From: an uncultured Bacteroidales bacterium
GTDB taxonomy: Bacteria > Bacteroidota > Bacteroidia > Bacteroidales > FEN-979
Length of the DNA: 64,000 bases
Assembly: GCA_903875045.1 (NCBI GenBank)
Contig: CAIQUS010000014.1
Coordinates: forward strand, 1 to 64,000
Direction: 5' to 3'
This document shows, in pieces, positions 11,001 through 18,177 of the stretch. The notes under the pieces are model-generated. The model was not told the DNA's origin. It was given only the letters and a program-made list of their open reading frames with translations, and ran no database searches. The position numbers and the translations under genes were made by a program. Numbering within the stretch: the first letter of the stretch is position 1; each line of letters starts with the position of its first letter.

Positions 11001-11693
11001 ACATTGAATGGGGTGGATCATACCATTATATATCGGTATACCAATGTATATAACTGTTTTGATGAAAAATCGGCCATAATATCTGTCTACGTTTCAAACG
11101 CAAATGATCCTTGTCCAGGAACTGTAAAAGATTATCGTGACAACCAGGTTTATCCTACTTTCCTCAGCGGTACCGGTGTGAATGCGCGTTGCTGGATGGC
11201 AGCAAACCTGAACTATGGCAGTTATATCAATAAATCGCAGTCTCAAACAGAAAACTGCATCATCGAAAAATATTGTAAAAACAACATCGAAACAGCATGC
11301 GCCCTTAACGGAGGTTTTTATCAATGGGGTGAATTAATGCAATATCAGGAAAATTCAGGTTATCAGGATATTTGTATGCCTGGCTGGCATGTCGCCACGG
11401 TTGCAGAATGGGACGCCCTGATCTCGGAAAATTACGGCAATGGCAATGCCGGGAGTACGTTGAAGGACATGCTGAACTCCAATGGATTTCACGGGATGCT
11501 GGAAGGAATGCTTTACAACAATCTCGTATGGGCGTACAACACAGGTTCAACCACCGGTACCATGTTCTGGACTTCCGACGCCATATCGGGTAGTTATGCA
11601 ACAGCCCGCGGTCTCAACATTTTCAATCCCAGTGTCTCTTTGTATCCATCAAGCCGCGCCAATGCATTCCAGGTGCGTTGTGTAAGAAACTGA
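8022..11693 (+). CDS. Choice-of-anchor L / PKD-like repeat protein with C-terminal FISUMP domain
   Basis: This 1223-aa protein has a signal peptide (about 1-26) and then a choice-of-anchor L domain (about 27-290). That domain shows DLVILAG, FVPQTDVVTFRYVFSS and DAFGLFLSGPG motifs typical of Bacteroidota surface proteins. A Calx-beta-like stretch follows (about 310-405). Four to five PKD-like modules come next, several beginning with GPITG..VCQG. The YSGN/FDP linker leads to a FISUMP domain (about 1030-1223) ending VRCVRN. It is the third FISUMP protein in this run, but its N-terminus differs from that of its neighbour. It lacks a T9SS tail. Only 14 nt separate its stop from the response regulator gene and no terminator lies between, so cotranscription is likely. 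Confidence 0.87.
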   Translation: MKIRSIFCHLLFWFLVSILPLESRSQLTVVQGSDIGMTPLEFVQTYLVGTGVAVSNATYNGSSEPLNSTNRIPLKARDQVGSFSNAGGAISQLGIGGGVLLSTGYAANAKAGLNPDADMWGTSQPAESDPDLVILAGITVHDKSILEFDFVPQTDVVTFRYVFSSIEFDGFCGSINDAFGLFLSGPGIAGGLGFVNDAVNIALLPNSTNYVTIFNICAADQGNTGNGVYSWWNVKKDFFSYNRLTYVFSASYSIVCNQTYHMKFAIGDASDGVLDSGVFLEQNSFSSNNITSSTSFSNPLTGQLLVEGCSNASLIYTIPQPQATNLVIDLAIHPSGTATQADILPNPFPLHATIPAGQLQSTPILIIPVSDGIPEPIENLVIKGTTVTCNITNEITADYSIKDYTPLSIGLGNLTICDGSPATLNAGITGGQPVLPSNTYHYLWSTADTTPVIVVNPPAGHHLYSVTVTDACNQSGSKEISVDIGTTPASAGSITGTSTICTPAIGNTYTVPVITGADSYIWTLPFGATITSGQNTNSITVDFGTSATSGIMSVKAHSNFCGDGAPSILNLVVNPAVQAAGPITGASTVCQGSAQFTYSIAPIAFVTDYEWLVPAGVTIISGTNTNQITCVFTTSAASGNFSVRGFNLDCGFGLPAIKPVLVNPMVGPAGPITGPSVVCQGPDQVNYTITPLAFATSYEWSVPSGVTILNGTNTNQITCIFTSSAVSGNFSVRGHNAECGFGLPMVMPVTVNPLPGPAGAISGPVTICQGTDPVIYSVTPVSNSTLYEWSVPSGVTIQSGLNTNQITCIFTPAAISGTFSVRGYNAQCYFGTPAVKPVIVNPLPGPAGLITSINGSNVCVPQTGIAYQVNPITNVSAYNWVYTGNGATLNNHSASLIIDYSAAATSGGLKVNGENACGAGPESMVYPITVNPKPAVSFLPCMEVKTTKNGSPVMLRGGSPVGPGGNYSGNGISQLSPGVFIFDPANNNVIGGGTLNGVDHTIIYRYTNVYNCFDEKSAIISVYVSNANDPCPGTVKDYRDNQVYPTFLSGTGVNARCWMAANLNYGSYINKSQSQTENCIIEKYCKNNIETACALNGGFYQWGELMQYQENSGYQDICMPGWHVATVAEWDALISENYGNGNAGSTLKDMLNSNGFHGMLEGMLYNNLVWAYNTGSTTGTMFWTSDAISGSYATARGLNIFNPSVSLYPSSRANAFQVRCVRN

Positions 11694-11707
11694 AAGGTAT
11701 TGTTAGT

Positions 11708-12385
11708 ATGAAGATCCTGCTCATTGAAGATGAAAAAGAATTATCTGGTTCCATCCTGGAATACCTTCAAAAGGAAAATTACCTGTGCGAAGCAGTTCCG
11801 GATTTTGAGCATGCCCTGGAAAAAATAAACCTCTATCAGTACGACTGCATTGTTGTGGATATCAATCTGCCTGATGGTAACGGGCTGAACCTTATCCGTG
11901 TTTTGAAGGAGATCAAATCGGAAACCGGCATCATCATCATCTCTGCCAGAAATTCTTTGGACGACAAAATAACCGGACTTGAAATTGGTGCCGATGATTA
12001 TTTAACAAAGCCATTTCATCTTCCCGAACTCAATGCACGCATCAAATCGATCATCCGCCGCCGCAGTTTCGGCGGGGTCAATGAGATCGTTTTCAATGAT
12101 CTCCGGGTACTTCCCGAACAAATGGAAGTCACAGTAAGCGGCCAATCACTGATCCTGACAAAAAAAGAGTACGATCTGCTTGTCTTTTTTCTCTCCAATA
12201 AGGACCGCATTCTTACACGCGAATCCATCGCGGAACACTTATGGGGGGATGAAATGGACATGGCCGATTCATTCGATTTTATCTATACCCATATCAAAAA
12301 TCTTCGAAAAAAAATCATGGAAAAAGGTGGCGAAGATTATATCAAGACCGTTTATGGCATGGGCTATAAATTTACCGACCAATGA
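11708..12385 (+). CDS. OmpR/PhoB-family response regulator
   Basis: This 225-aa protein has an N-terminal receiver domain with the acidic pocket EDE (residues 7-9), the phospho-acceptor D51 in VVDINLPDGNG, and the conserved Lys in LTKPF. A winged-helix DNA-binding domain forms the C-terminus (about 125-225, with ILTRE and YIKTVYGMGYKF). The ORF track starts at 11678, but MKILLIEDE at 11708 is the canonical receiver start. The last bases overlap the kinase start as ATGA, so the two are coupled. The adjacent FISUMP gene is a plausible target or cotranscribed partner; this is inference. Confidence 0.92.
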   Translation: MKILLIEDEKELSGSILEYLQKENYLCEAVPDFEHALEKINLYQYDCIVVDINLPDGNGLNLIRVLKEIKSETGIIIISARNSLDDKITGLEIGADDYLTKPFHLPELNARIKSIIRRRSFGGVNEIVFNDLRVLPEQMEVTVSGQSLILTKKEYDLLVFFLSNKDRILTRESIAEHLWGDEMDMADSFDFIYTHIKNLRKKIMEKGGEDYIKTVYGMGYKFTDQ

Positions 12386-13659
12386 AGCTGCTTACCCGCA
12401 CATCAAGGTCGTACATTTATATTTCAGTGATGGTTTTCATCATCAGCGGGTTTATCATTTTCAACATGCTTCATAACATTTTTAAACGACAGCTGGATGA
12501 AACCCTGAACGAAGAAAAACTGCTGATCGAACAAACCATCAACTATTCCGACAGCGTTCCCGATTTCCGTTTGGTTTTTGGGCACATGATTGATGTTACC
12601 ATTCTTAATTCACCTCAAAAAAAGGCAGGTTATATCAGAGATACCCTGATGTATGACAGTGAACTTGGCACATTTGCTTCATTCCGTCACCTGTTTAGTG
12701 AAAATACCTCAATCAGTAATAAAGGCTATACCATTAATATTTACAAACCATTACGGGATTCTGAGAAATTGATTACGGAAATTGTAATCTCCCTCTCGCT
12801 GGTATTTACCAGCCTCCTGCTCCTGCTGGTCCTTGTAAATTATTTTATCGCACGCCGGGTTTGGGTCCCGTTTTACCGCATACTTCATCATCTCAGTAAT
12901 TATGAGATCAACCAGGCAGTACCCCTTGAACTTGCCAAAACGGATATATATGAATTCAATCTCCTCAGCCAGGCGCTGGAAAAAATGTCAAAAAAAATCA
13001 GACTTGACTATCTGAATCTTAAGGAATTTAATGAAAATGCCGCACACGAACTCCAAACACCACTGGCCATTATAAAAACAAAGCTTGAATTGCTGATCCA
13101 GAAAGAGAACCTGGATGAAAGCCAGCTGAAATTGCTCAGTGCTGTTTTTGAGGCAACAACCCGCATGTCAAAATTAAATCAGGGACTGCTGCTCATATCA
13201 AAGATTGAAAACAATCAGTTTCTTCAGACGGAAAAAATCGACCTTTCAAAAATCCTCGACAAAACTATTGACCACTTCGGGGAAATGATCAACCACAGAG
13301 GTATTGCCGTGTTCAAAAATTATCAACATCCTGCCTTTCTGGTAATGAATCCGGTTCTGGCTGAAATACTCATTACCAACCTGGTTTCAAATGCGATCAG
13401 GCACAATATCCTCAATGGCCGGATTGAATTGAATGTTCAACAGGATACATTTACTATTGCAAACACGGGAATCATCATGAAAACTGATCCGCGTGATCTT
13501 TTTCAGCGCTTCAGGAAATCGGAAAACAATCCGGATTCTGTTGGTCTGGGGCTCTCAATCGTGCAAAAAATTGCAAATCTTTATCAGCTGAAAGTTGACT
13601 ACCAGCACCATGCGGGTTTCCACACCTTGAAAATTTCGTCCATGCGCCTTATTCCTTAA
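12382..13659 (+). CDS. Membrane sensor histidine kinase
   Basis: This 425-aa kinase has two transmembrane helices (about 12-30 and 132-156) flanking a periplasmic sensor of about 100 residues. Its HisKA domain has the phospho-acceptor H222 in ENAAHELQTPL. The HATPase domain carries NLVSNAIRHN (N box) and VGLGLSIVQKI (G2 box). The usual G1 DxGxG motif is degenerate: the equivalent segment reads IANTGIIM. This is seen in many Bacteroidota RprX-like kinases and does not by itself imply inactivity. It is partner to the overlapping response regulator. The signal is unknown. Two small exported PepSY-like proteins follow, an arrangement that could reflect their regulation by this pair. Confidence 0.9.
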   Translation: MKLLTRTSRSYIYISVMVFIISGFIIFNMLHNIFKRQLDETLNEEKLLIEQTINYSDSVPDFRLVFGHMIDVTILNSPQKKAGYIRDTLMYDSELGTFASFRHLFSENTSISNKGYTINIYKPLRDSEKLITEIVISLSLVFTSLLLLLVLVNYFIARRVWVPFYRILHHLSNYEINQAVPLELAKTDIYEFNLLSQALEKMSKKIRLDYLNLKEFNENAAHELQTPLAIIKTKLELLIQKENLDESQLKLLSAVFEATTRMSKLNQGLLLISKIENNQFLQTEKIDLSKILDKTIDHFGEMINHRGIAVFKNYQHPAFLVMNPVLAEILITNLVSNAIRHNILNGRIELNVQQDTFTIANTGIIMKTDPRDLFQRFRKSENNPDSVGLGLSIVQKIANLYQLKVDYQHHAGFHTLKISSMRLIP

Positions 13660-13797
13660 TCCAATCTGCACAGGGTAAGGTTCGGCATGGTATTGAATTG
13701 ATTATCCCCCGGAATTTCCCTTGCTACAAGATTTCAACAGAATTATATCTCAATTTTGCACCAGTCATTTTTTAAACCTGTTGTGTATAAAAGATTT

Positions 13798-14097
13798 ATG
13801 AAAAAAACACTCTTAATATTTGGTCTCATATTATTCAGTTTGATCATTTTCGCCCAAACCAAAACAGAATTACAACCTGCGGAACTTCAGAAACCCATTT
13901 TAGAATATATTTCTAAGAATTTCCAGGGGTATACCATAGATAAAGTTTTCAAAGTGGATGCGAAAGGTGTGATTACGTATGATATATGTGTCAACAAGGA
14001 TAAAACCCACGAAAAACTTTTCTTCGATAAAGATGCAAAATTTCTGAGAAAAGAATCCTGCTCGCTGGAATGTTGCCAGGGGACGATAAAAAAATAA
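13798..14097 (+). CDS. Small exported PepSY-like protein
   Basis: This 99-aa protein has a signal peptide (about 1-20, ending IFAQ). A single alpha/beta domain of the PepSY-like/DUF2874 kind follows: a helix with LQKPILEYISKNFQGYTIDKV, then strands ending KLFFDKDAKFL. The C-terminus is unusual in having three cysteines (CSLECC). The track start at 13756 is a TTG within a probable promoter; the ATG at 13798 gives a proper signal peptide. Periplasmic location is likely and function unknown. It is paralogous in layout to the next gene. Confidence 0.7.
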   Translation: MKKTLLIFGLILFSLIIFAQTKTELQPAELQKPILEYISKNFQGYTIDKVFKVDAKGVITYDICVNKDKTHEKLFFDKDAKFLRKESCSLECCQGTIKK

Positions 14098-14176
14098 TCA
14101 ATTTTTAATAAATGTCAGATTTATTCGTTATTACATATATTCCTTATAACATAGCATAACATTAAAACCAACATCC

Positions 14177-14503
14177 ATGAAAAAAATAATGCTCTTTATG
14201 ATTGCTGCCATATTCTCGGTGGCGACTTTTGCCCAGGAAAAGAAAATGACTGAACTGAAAACAGATCAGTTGCCAAAAGAAACAACAAAATGGGTAACCC
14301 AAAACGCTCCGGGAGGAACGATTGTCAGGGCTGGAAAAATTGAAGAAAACAATGTGGTAACCTATGTCGCAGTGGTTGAAACCAAAGGACAAAAACACGG
14401 ATACCAGTTTGATAAAGATGGAAAATTCTTAGGAAAATTCCAGGCTCCTCCGGCCACAAAAGCTAAAGGACCTAAAACAGCACCTCCTGCTCCAAAAAAA
14501 TAA
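14177..14503 (+). CDS. Small exported PepSY-like protein
   Basis: This 108-aa protein has a signal peptide (1-20, ending TFAQ). A short PepSY-like alpha/beta domain (about 22-90) ends in YQFDKDGKFLGKF, matching the corresponding segment of the preceding gene. The tail of about 18 residues is rich in Pro, Ala and Lys (PPATKAKGPKTAPPAPKK). It is probably periplasmic and its function is unknown. A strong terminator follows at once, closing this small transcription unit. Confidence 0.7.
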   Translation: MKKIMLFMIAAIFSVATFAQEKKMTELKTDQLPKETTKWVTQNAPGGTIVRAGKIEENNVVTYVAVVETKGQKHGYQFDKDGKFLGKFQAPPATKAKGPKTAPPAPKK

Positions 14504-14520
14504 TTTCATTTTGATGAAAA

Positions 14521-14550
14521 AAAAGCCGGATTCTGTCCGGCTTTTCTTTT
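14521..14550 (+). terminator. Rho-independent terminator
   Basis: A 10-bp stem AAAAGCCGGA / TCCGGCTTTT with a 5-nt loop, followed by a T-rich run, directly after the second PepSY-like gene. Confidence 0.9.
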
Positions 14551-14579
14551 TCATCAGGTTTCCGAATAGTTCTTATTAA

Positions 14580-14587
14580 TATCTTTA
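14580..14587 (+). promoter_or_regulatory. -7 promoter box (TATCTTTA)
   Basis: A near-consensus box 34 nt upstream of the V4R gene and just after the terminator of the previous unit, where a new transcript is expected. Confidence 0.5.
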
Positions 14588-14621
14588 CAGTTTAAAAATA
14601 CACCTCCCTATTTGATCTAAA

Positions 14622-15146
14622 ATGGAAACAGACAGCAAATATAACTTTCAATGGAAAGACCTGGGTGATATTGACCTTGGAAGGCCAAAACTTGGCCCGA
14701 CAACCCTTGTTGCCGTTTACCGGCTGATGCAATATACCATGCGCGATGTAATCGAAAAGCAACTGGGGCCAAAAAGAACAAATGATATCTTCATCGAAGC
14801 GGGCCACAAAGCCGGGATGGAATTTTGCAAAAATGTACTTGATACGACCCTCGACTTCAATGGATTTGTTGCCAATTTAACCGAAAATCTGCTAAACTTC
14901 AGTATCGGGCTACTCCGAATTGAGAAAGCAGATATGGACAACTTTTCTTTCATCATTACAGTCTCTGAAGACCTGGATTGCTCTGGCCTTCCTTATGGCG
15001 GTGTTACTGTATGCGATTACGATGAAGGTTTTCTCGCCGGTATCCTGCATGTATATACAGGCAAGAACTTTACAGTGAAAGAAATCGACTGTTGGGGAAC
15101 CGGGGAGCGTACCTGCCGCTTCGCAGTTGAAATGATTTCTGAATAA
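14622..15146 (+). CDS. V4R-domain small-molecule sensor protein
   Basis: This 174-aa soluble protein has no signal peptide. The C-terminal half matches the V4R (4-vinyl reductase) domain, with DYDEGFLAG and the closing motif EIDCWGTGERTCRFAV, whose two cysteines are typical. V4R domains bind small hydrophobic ligands and often serve as sensory input for regulators. The gene lies 7 nt upstream of a cytoplasmic histidine kinase, so it probably supplies that kinase with a ligand signal as a separate subunit. The partnership is inferred from the operon; the ligand cannot be told from the sequence. Confidence 0.8.
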   Translation: METDSKYNFQWKDLGDIDLGRPKLGPTTLVAVYRLMQYTMRDVIEKQLGPKRTNDIFIEAGHKAGMEFCKNVLDTTLDFNGFVANLTENLLNFSIGLLRIEKADMDNFSFIITVSEDLDCSGLPYGGVTVCDYDEGFLAGILHVYTGKNFTVKEIDCWGTGERTCRFAVEMISE

Positions 15147-15153
15147 TCAACTC

Positions 15154-16272
15154 ATGGAAAACGGCCAGGAACAAATTTTAAATACATTTAACCGCGTGCT
15201 TCAATTATTGATGGACGGCGCCATGGAGGAAGGCATCGCCATTCTCGATGGCGTTAATCCGGAAACAGCCGCAAATCAAAACGATTCCACTTTCATTAAC
15301 AATTTTAAAAAATTCATTCAGCAATATTATGAAGGGGCCAACTTTATCAACGCCCTTGCCGAAGGAAACCTTGACATCGAGCCACCCCGCCGGAATTATG
15401 TAATATCACATTACAAACAGCTCCAGTCAAATCTTCGCCACCTTACCTGGCAAACACAGCAAATCGCAAGAGGGGACTACAATCAGAAAGTCAGCTACCT
15501 GGGCGAATTTTCTATCGCCTTCAACCAGATGACAGATGCTTTACGAGAAAAAAAAATGATTGAAGATCAACTACGCGATCTTTATGCTACCCGTGATGTG
15601 TTCATGTCCATCATTTCACACGACCTGAGAAGCCCGTTTAACGGTATTCTCGGATTCGCTGACCTACTGGTACAGGATTACGATGAATTGAGCGACCAGG
15701 AACGGAAACAGTGCATCGAGAACATTCAGAGTTCATCTCAAACCGCTTTTGACCTTCTGGAGAACCTGCTTGAATGGTCACGCATTCAAACAGGAAAAAT
15801 TCAGTTCACGTTTGAAGAACTTAACCTTAACAGGGTAATCCTGGAAAATTTTATGCTTCTCCAATCAGCAGCCGATAAGAAACAAATTCAACTGAATAAT
15901 TTGGCACCCCCCGATTGCTCCGTCTATGCCGACCGAAATTCAACATTAACCGCCATTCGTAATCTTCTGTCCAACGCAATAAAATTCACCCCCAGGGGCG
16001 GAAAAATAACAGTAAATGCCTTGCAGCATGACACGATGTGGGAAATTTCAATTGCAGATAGTGGCATCGGGATTAAGCCTGAAAACCTGCTGAAATTATT
16101 TGTTACCGGCGAAACCGTTAAAACAAGGGGCACCGAAAATGAAAAAGGTACCGGACTGGGTTTGCTTTTGTGCAAGGAGTTTGTCGAAAAAAATGGCGGT
16201 ACAATCCGCGCTGAAAGCACTCCGGGATTTGGCAGCGTATTCTTTATTACCTTACCCGGACAAAAACCGTAA
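15154..16272 (+). CDS. Cytoplasmic sensor histidine kinase
   Basis: This 372-aa kinase has no transmembrane helices. Residues 1-135 are a helical input region, including a HAMP-like stretch (about 95-135, QIARGDYNQKV). The HisKA domain follows with H156 in ISHDLRSPFNGILGFADLL. The HATPase domain has NLLSNAIKFTPRGG (N), IADSGIGI (G1) and GTGLGLLLCKEF (G2), all intact. It is encoded 7 nt after the V4R protein, forming a two-gene signalling unit. No response regulator is adjacent, so the phosphate acceptor is elsewhere. The gene converges on ftcD with only 7 nt between stops. Confidence 0.9.
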   Translation: MENGQEQILNTFNRVLQLLMDGAMEEGIAILDGVNPETAANQNDSTFINNFKKFIQQYYEGANFINALAEGNLDIEPPRRNYVISHYKQLQSNLRHLTWQTQQIARGDYNQKVSYLGEFSIAFNQMTDALREKKMIEDQLRDLYATRDVFMSIISHDLRSPFNGILGFADLLVQDYDELSDQERKQCIENIQSSSQTAFDLLENLLEWSRIQTGKIQFTFEELNLNRVILENFMLLQSAADKKQIQLNNLAPPDCSVYADRNSTLTAIRNLLSNAIKFTPRGGKITVNALQHDTMWEISIADSGIGIKPENLLKLFVTGETVKTRGTENEKGTGLGLLLCKEFVEKNGGTIRAESTPGFGSVFFITLPGQKP

Positions 16273-16279
16273 ATTCCAC

Positions 16280-17968
16280 TTACTTTGAAATTTTCTCATT
16301 GACCAATGCAAGGATCGCCTCCTCAGTCGTTTTTGTTTTAAGCACCAGATCATCGGCTTTTTTCAGAATATCATCAAGAAAGGCCTTGTCTTTAAACCCG
16401 GCCCCATTTACCTTCACATTAAGATAGGCTCCGATTACAGCTGATCTCACACAAAGTGCTCCGACCCCTGCATCGGTAACTGAATTAGGATTACCAGATT
16501 CAACCATGGCCTTGATGAGATCAAATGATTCAAATGACTTTTGCATGGTGCGAAATGGTACTTCAATAGCATACCGCGTGGCATCCTGGATGGCATTAGT
16601 CCTCAAAGTTTTTTCTTCATCGCTGCCTTTTGGCAAACCAAATGCATCCATGATCTTATTGAAAGCCCTTGTGTCCTCGTCAACAAGATATAACAATTCA
16701 TCTTTTATTTTTTGTCCCTTCTCGGCCCATGTCGAAAATTCCGCCCACCGGTCATCCCAGCCTGCTTTGTGTGATGACAAGTTTGCTACCATGGTCCCCA
16801 GTGAAACACCCAAAGCTGCTATATAGGCCGATACTGATCCTCCACCGGGGGCAGGCGATTCTGAAGCTGTTTCATTGGCAAACCCTTCAGCGGTCATACC
16901 GACAAGTTTCTTATCCTTCGGATCCTCCAGTAAATACTCAATGATCTTTTCCCTTGGGTTGAATGGCTTCAGATCATCCAGGCCCAGAGATTTAACTGCA
17001 ATTTTAATAATCTCCTCTTCTGAAATCCCAACCGATCTTTGCTGCTTGAGCAGAAAGTACTTCCCCGCATCGATCATCGCCTTTTTGGGAACAAGTCCGA
17101 CAAGTTCAGAACCTGACACCCTCATTCCACGTTCCTGAGCTTTCTGGCATGACACTTCAAAAGCTTCATGCACAGCAGTAATGCTGATATTCGTGAGGTT
17201 GATTGAAACCTGCGCAATACCATATTCTTCAATGAACCAGCCAATTGCTTTGCAGGCTTTGAGTGCACCAGGCATCCATACTTCTTTGCCTTGCTCATCC
17301 TTTTTGATCTTTCCTGTGATGGGGTTTCCTTCTCTGACAGGTCTCCCTTTTTCCCGGATATCAAAGGCAACCGCGTTGGCACGGCGTGTGGAAGTCGTAT
17401 TCAAATTGATATTATAGGCCACTAAGAAATCACGTGCACCGATGGCAATTGCTCCGGTGCGGGGATTGAACCTTGCAGGTCCGAAATCAGGTTTCCAGAT
17501 CGGATCTTCCAGCTTTTTATGCAATCCTTCATATTCCCCCGACCGGCAATTTGCCAGGTTACGGCGCTCTGGCAACAAAGCGGCACTTTCGTAGCAATAA
17601 ACCGGTATTTCCAACTCTTTCCCTACACGCTCGGCAAGTTTATGTGCATAAAGCGCGGTCTCTTCCATTGAAATATTCGCTATAGGCACCAGCGGACAAA
17701 CATCGGTGCCCCCAAACCGTGGATGTTCACCATGGTGTTTGCTCATATCTATGACTTCCGATGCTTTTTTAATTGCGCTGAAGGCTGCCTCAACCACTGC
17801 ATCCGGTGTGCCCACAAAAGTTACCACGGTACGGTTGGTCGCTGCACCAGGATCGACATCCAGCAGTCTCACCCCCTCCACTTTTTCTATTTCATCCGTA
17901 ATAATCTTGATTATACTCAGGTCGCGACCTTCAGAAAAATTGGGAACACATTCAATAAGTTGCTTCAT
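16280..17968 (-). CDS. ftcD: Formimidoyltransferase-cyclodeaminase (bifunctional)
   Basis: This 562-aa protein begins MKQLIECVPNFSEGRD, the hallmark start of glutamate formimidoyltransferase. The transferase portion spans about 1-330 (HHGEHPRFGGTDVCPLVP; YNINLNTT). The cyclodeaminase portion follows (about 345-562) with SPAPGGGSVSAYIAALG. Together they move the formimino group of formiminoglutamate to tetrahydrofolate and release ammonia, giving 5,10-methenyl-THF. This is the last step of histidine breakdown. The track start at 18043 is rejected because a promoter box sits between it and this ATG and the extra residues are not family-like. hutI lies 4 kb away; hutH and hutU are not in the window. 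Confidence 0.95.
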   Translation of the reverse strand: MKQLIECVPNFSEGRDLSIIKIITDEIEKVEGVRLLDVDPGAATNRTVVTFVGTPDAVVEAAFSAIKKASEVIDMSKHHGEHPRFGGTDVCPLVPIANISMEETALYAHKLAERVGKELEIPVYCYESAALLPERRNLANCRSGEYEGLHKKLEDPIWKPDFGPARFNPRTGAIAIGARDFLVAYNINLNTTSTRRANAVAFDIREKGRPVREGNPITGKIKKDEQGKEVWMPGALKACKAIGWFIEEYGIAQVSINLTNISITAVHEAFEVSCQKAQERGMRVSGSELVGLVPKKAMIDAGKYFLLKQQRSVGISEEEIIKIAVKSLGLDDLKPFNPREKIIEYLLEDPKDKKLVGMTAEGFANETASESPAPGGGSVSAYIAALGVSLGTMVANLSSHKAGWDDRWAEFSTWAEKGQKIKDELLYLVDEDTRAFNKIMDAFGLPKGSDEEKTLRTNAIQDATRYAIEVPFRTMQKSFESFDLIKAMVESGNPNSVTDAGVGALCVRSAVIGAYLNVKVNGAGFKDKAFLDDILKKADDLVLKTKTTEEAILALVNEKISK

Positions 17969-18003
17969 AAGGAAAAAATAAAAACGAAATGTTAAACATG
18001 TTA

Positions 18004-18011
18004 CAAAATTA
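18004..18011 (-). promoter_or_regulatory. -7 promoter box for ftcD (TAATTTTG)
   Basis: Read on the minus strand it matches TAnnTTTG, 35 nt upstream of the ftcD ATG. The heptamer array at 18032-18108 begins roughly where the -33 element would lie. Confidence 0.6.
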
Positions 18012-18031
18012 ACTAAAAATTTGTTTCCCCG

Positions 18032-18108
18032 GTCACGCGTCACGTGTCACACGTCACCCGTCACCCGTCACCCGTCACCCGTCACCCGTCACCCGTCACC
18101 CGTCACCT
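18032..18108 (+). repeat. Heptamer microsatellite, 11 units of GTCACCC type
   Basis: Eleven uninterrupted 7-bp units: GTCACGC, GTCACGT, GTCACAC, then seven GTCACCC and a final GTCACCT. It fills the space between the divergent promoters of ftcD and the metallopeptidase gene. Confidence 0.95.
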
Positions 18109-18121
18109 GCCCACTTTTTTT

Positions 18122-18151
18122 TTGCCACCTCCCCACAATTCCCTACCTTTG
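18122..18151 (+). promoter_or_regulatory. Bacteroidota promoter (TTG-N19-TACCTTTG)
   Basis: A perfect match to the consensus, with a predicted transcript start about 20 nt before the ATG at 18178. Its -33 element begins 13 nt after the heptamer array. Confidence 0.8.
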
Positions 18152-18177
18152 TTACTTCATTCACAAACATTCATGCC

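Noticed and set aside
11678-11707. Upstream start of the response regulator overlapping the FISUMP stop
   Set aside because: The first 10 residues would precede the conserved MKILLIEDE start, which has its own ATG.
17969-18043. N-terminal extension of ftcD (587 aa in the ORF track)
   Set aside because: The extra 25 residues do not match the family and cover the probable promoter box. MKQLIECVPNFSEG is the canonical start.
18032-18108. Iterons of a replication origin
   Set aside because: Units are only 7 bp and contiguous, with no Rep gene or AT-rich unwinding region. A microsatellite fits better.
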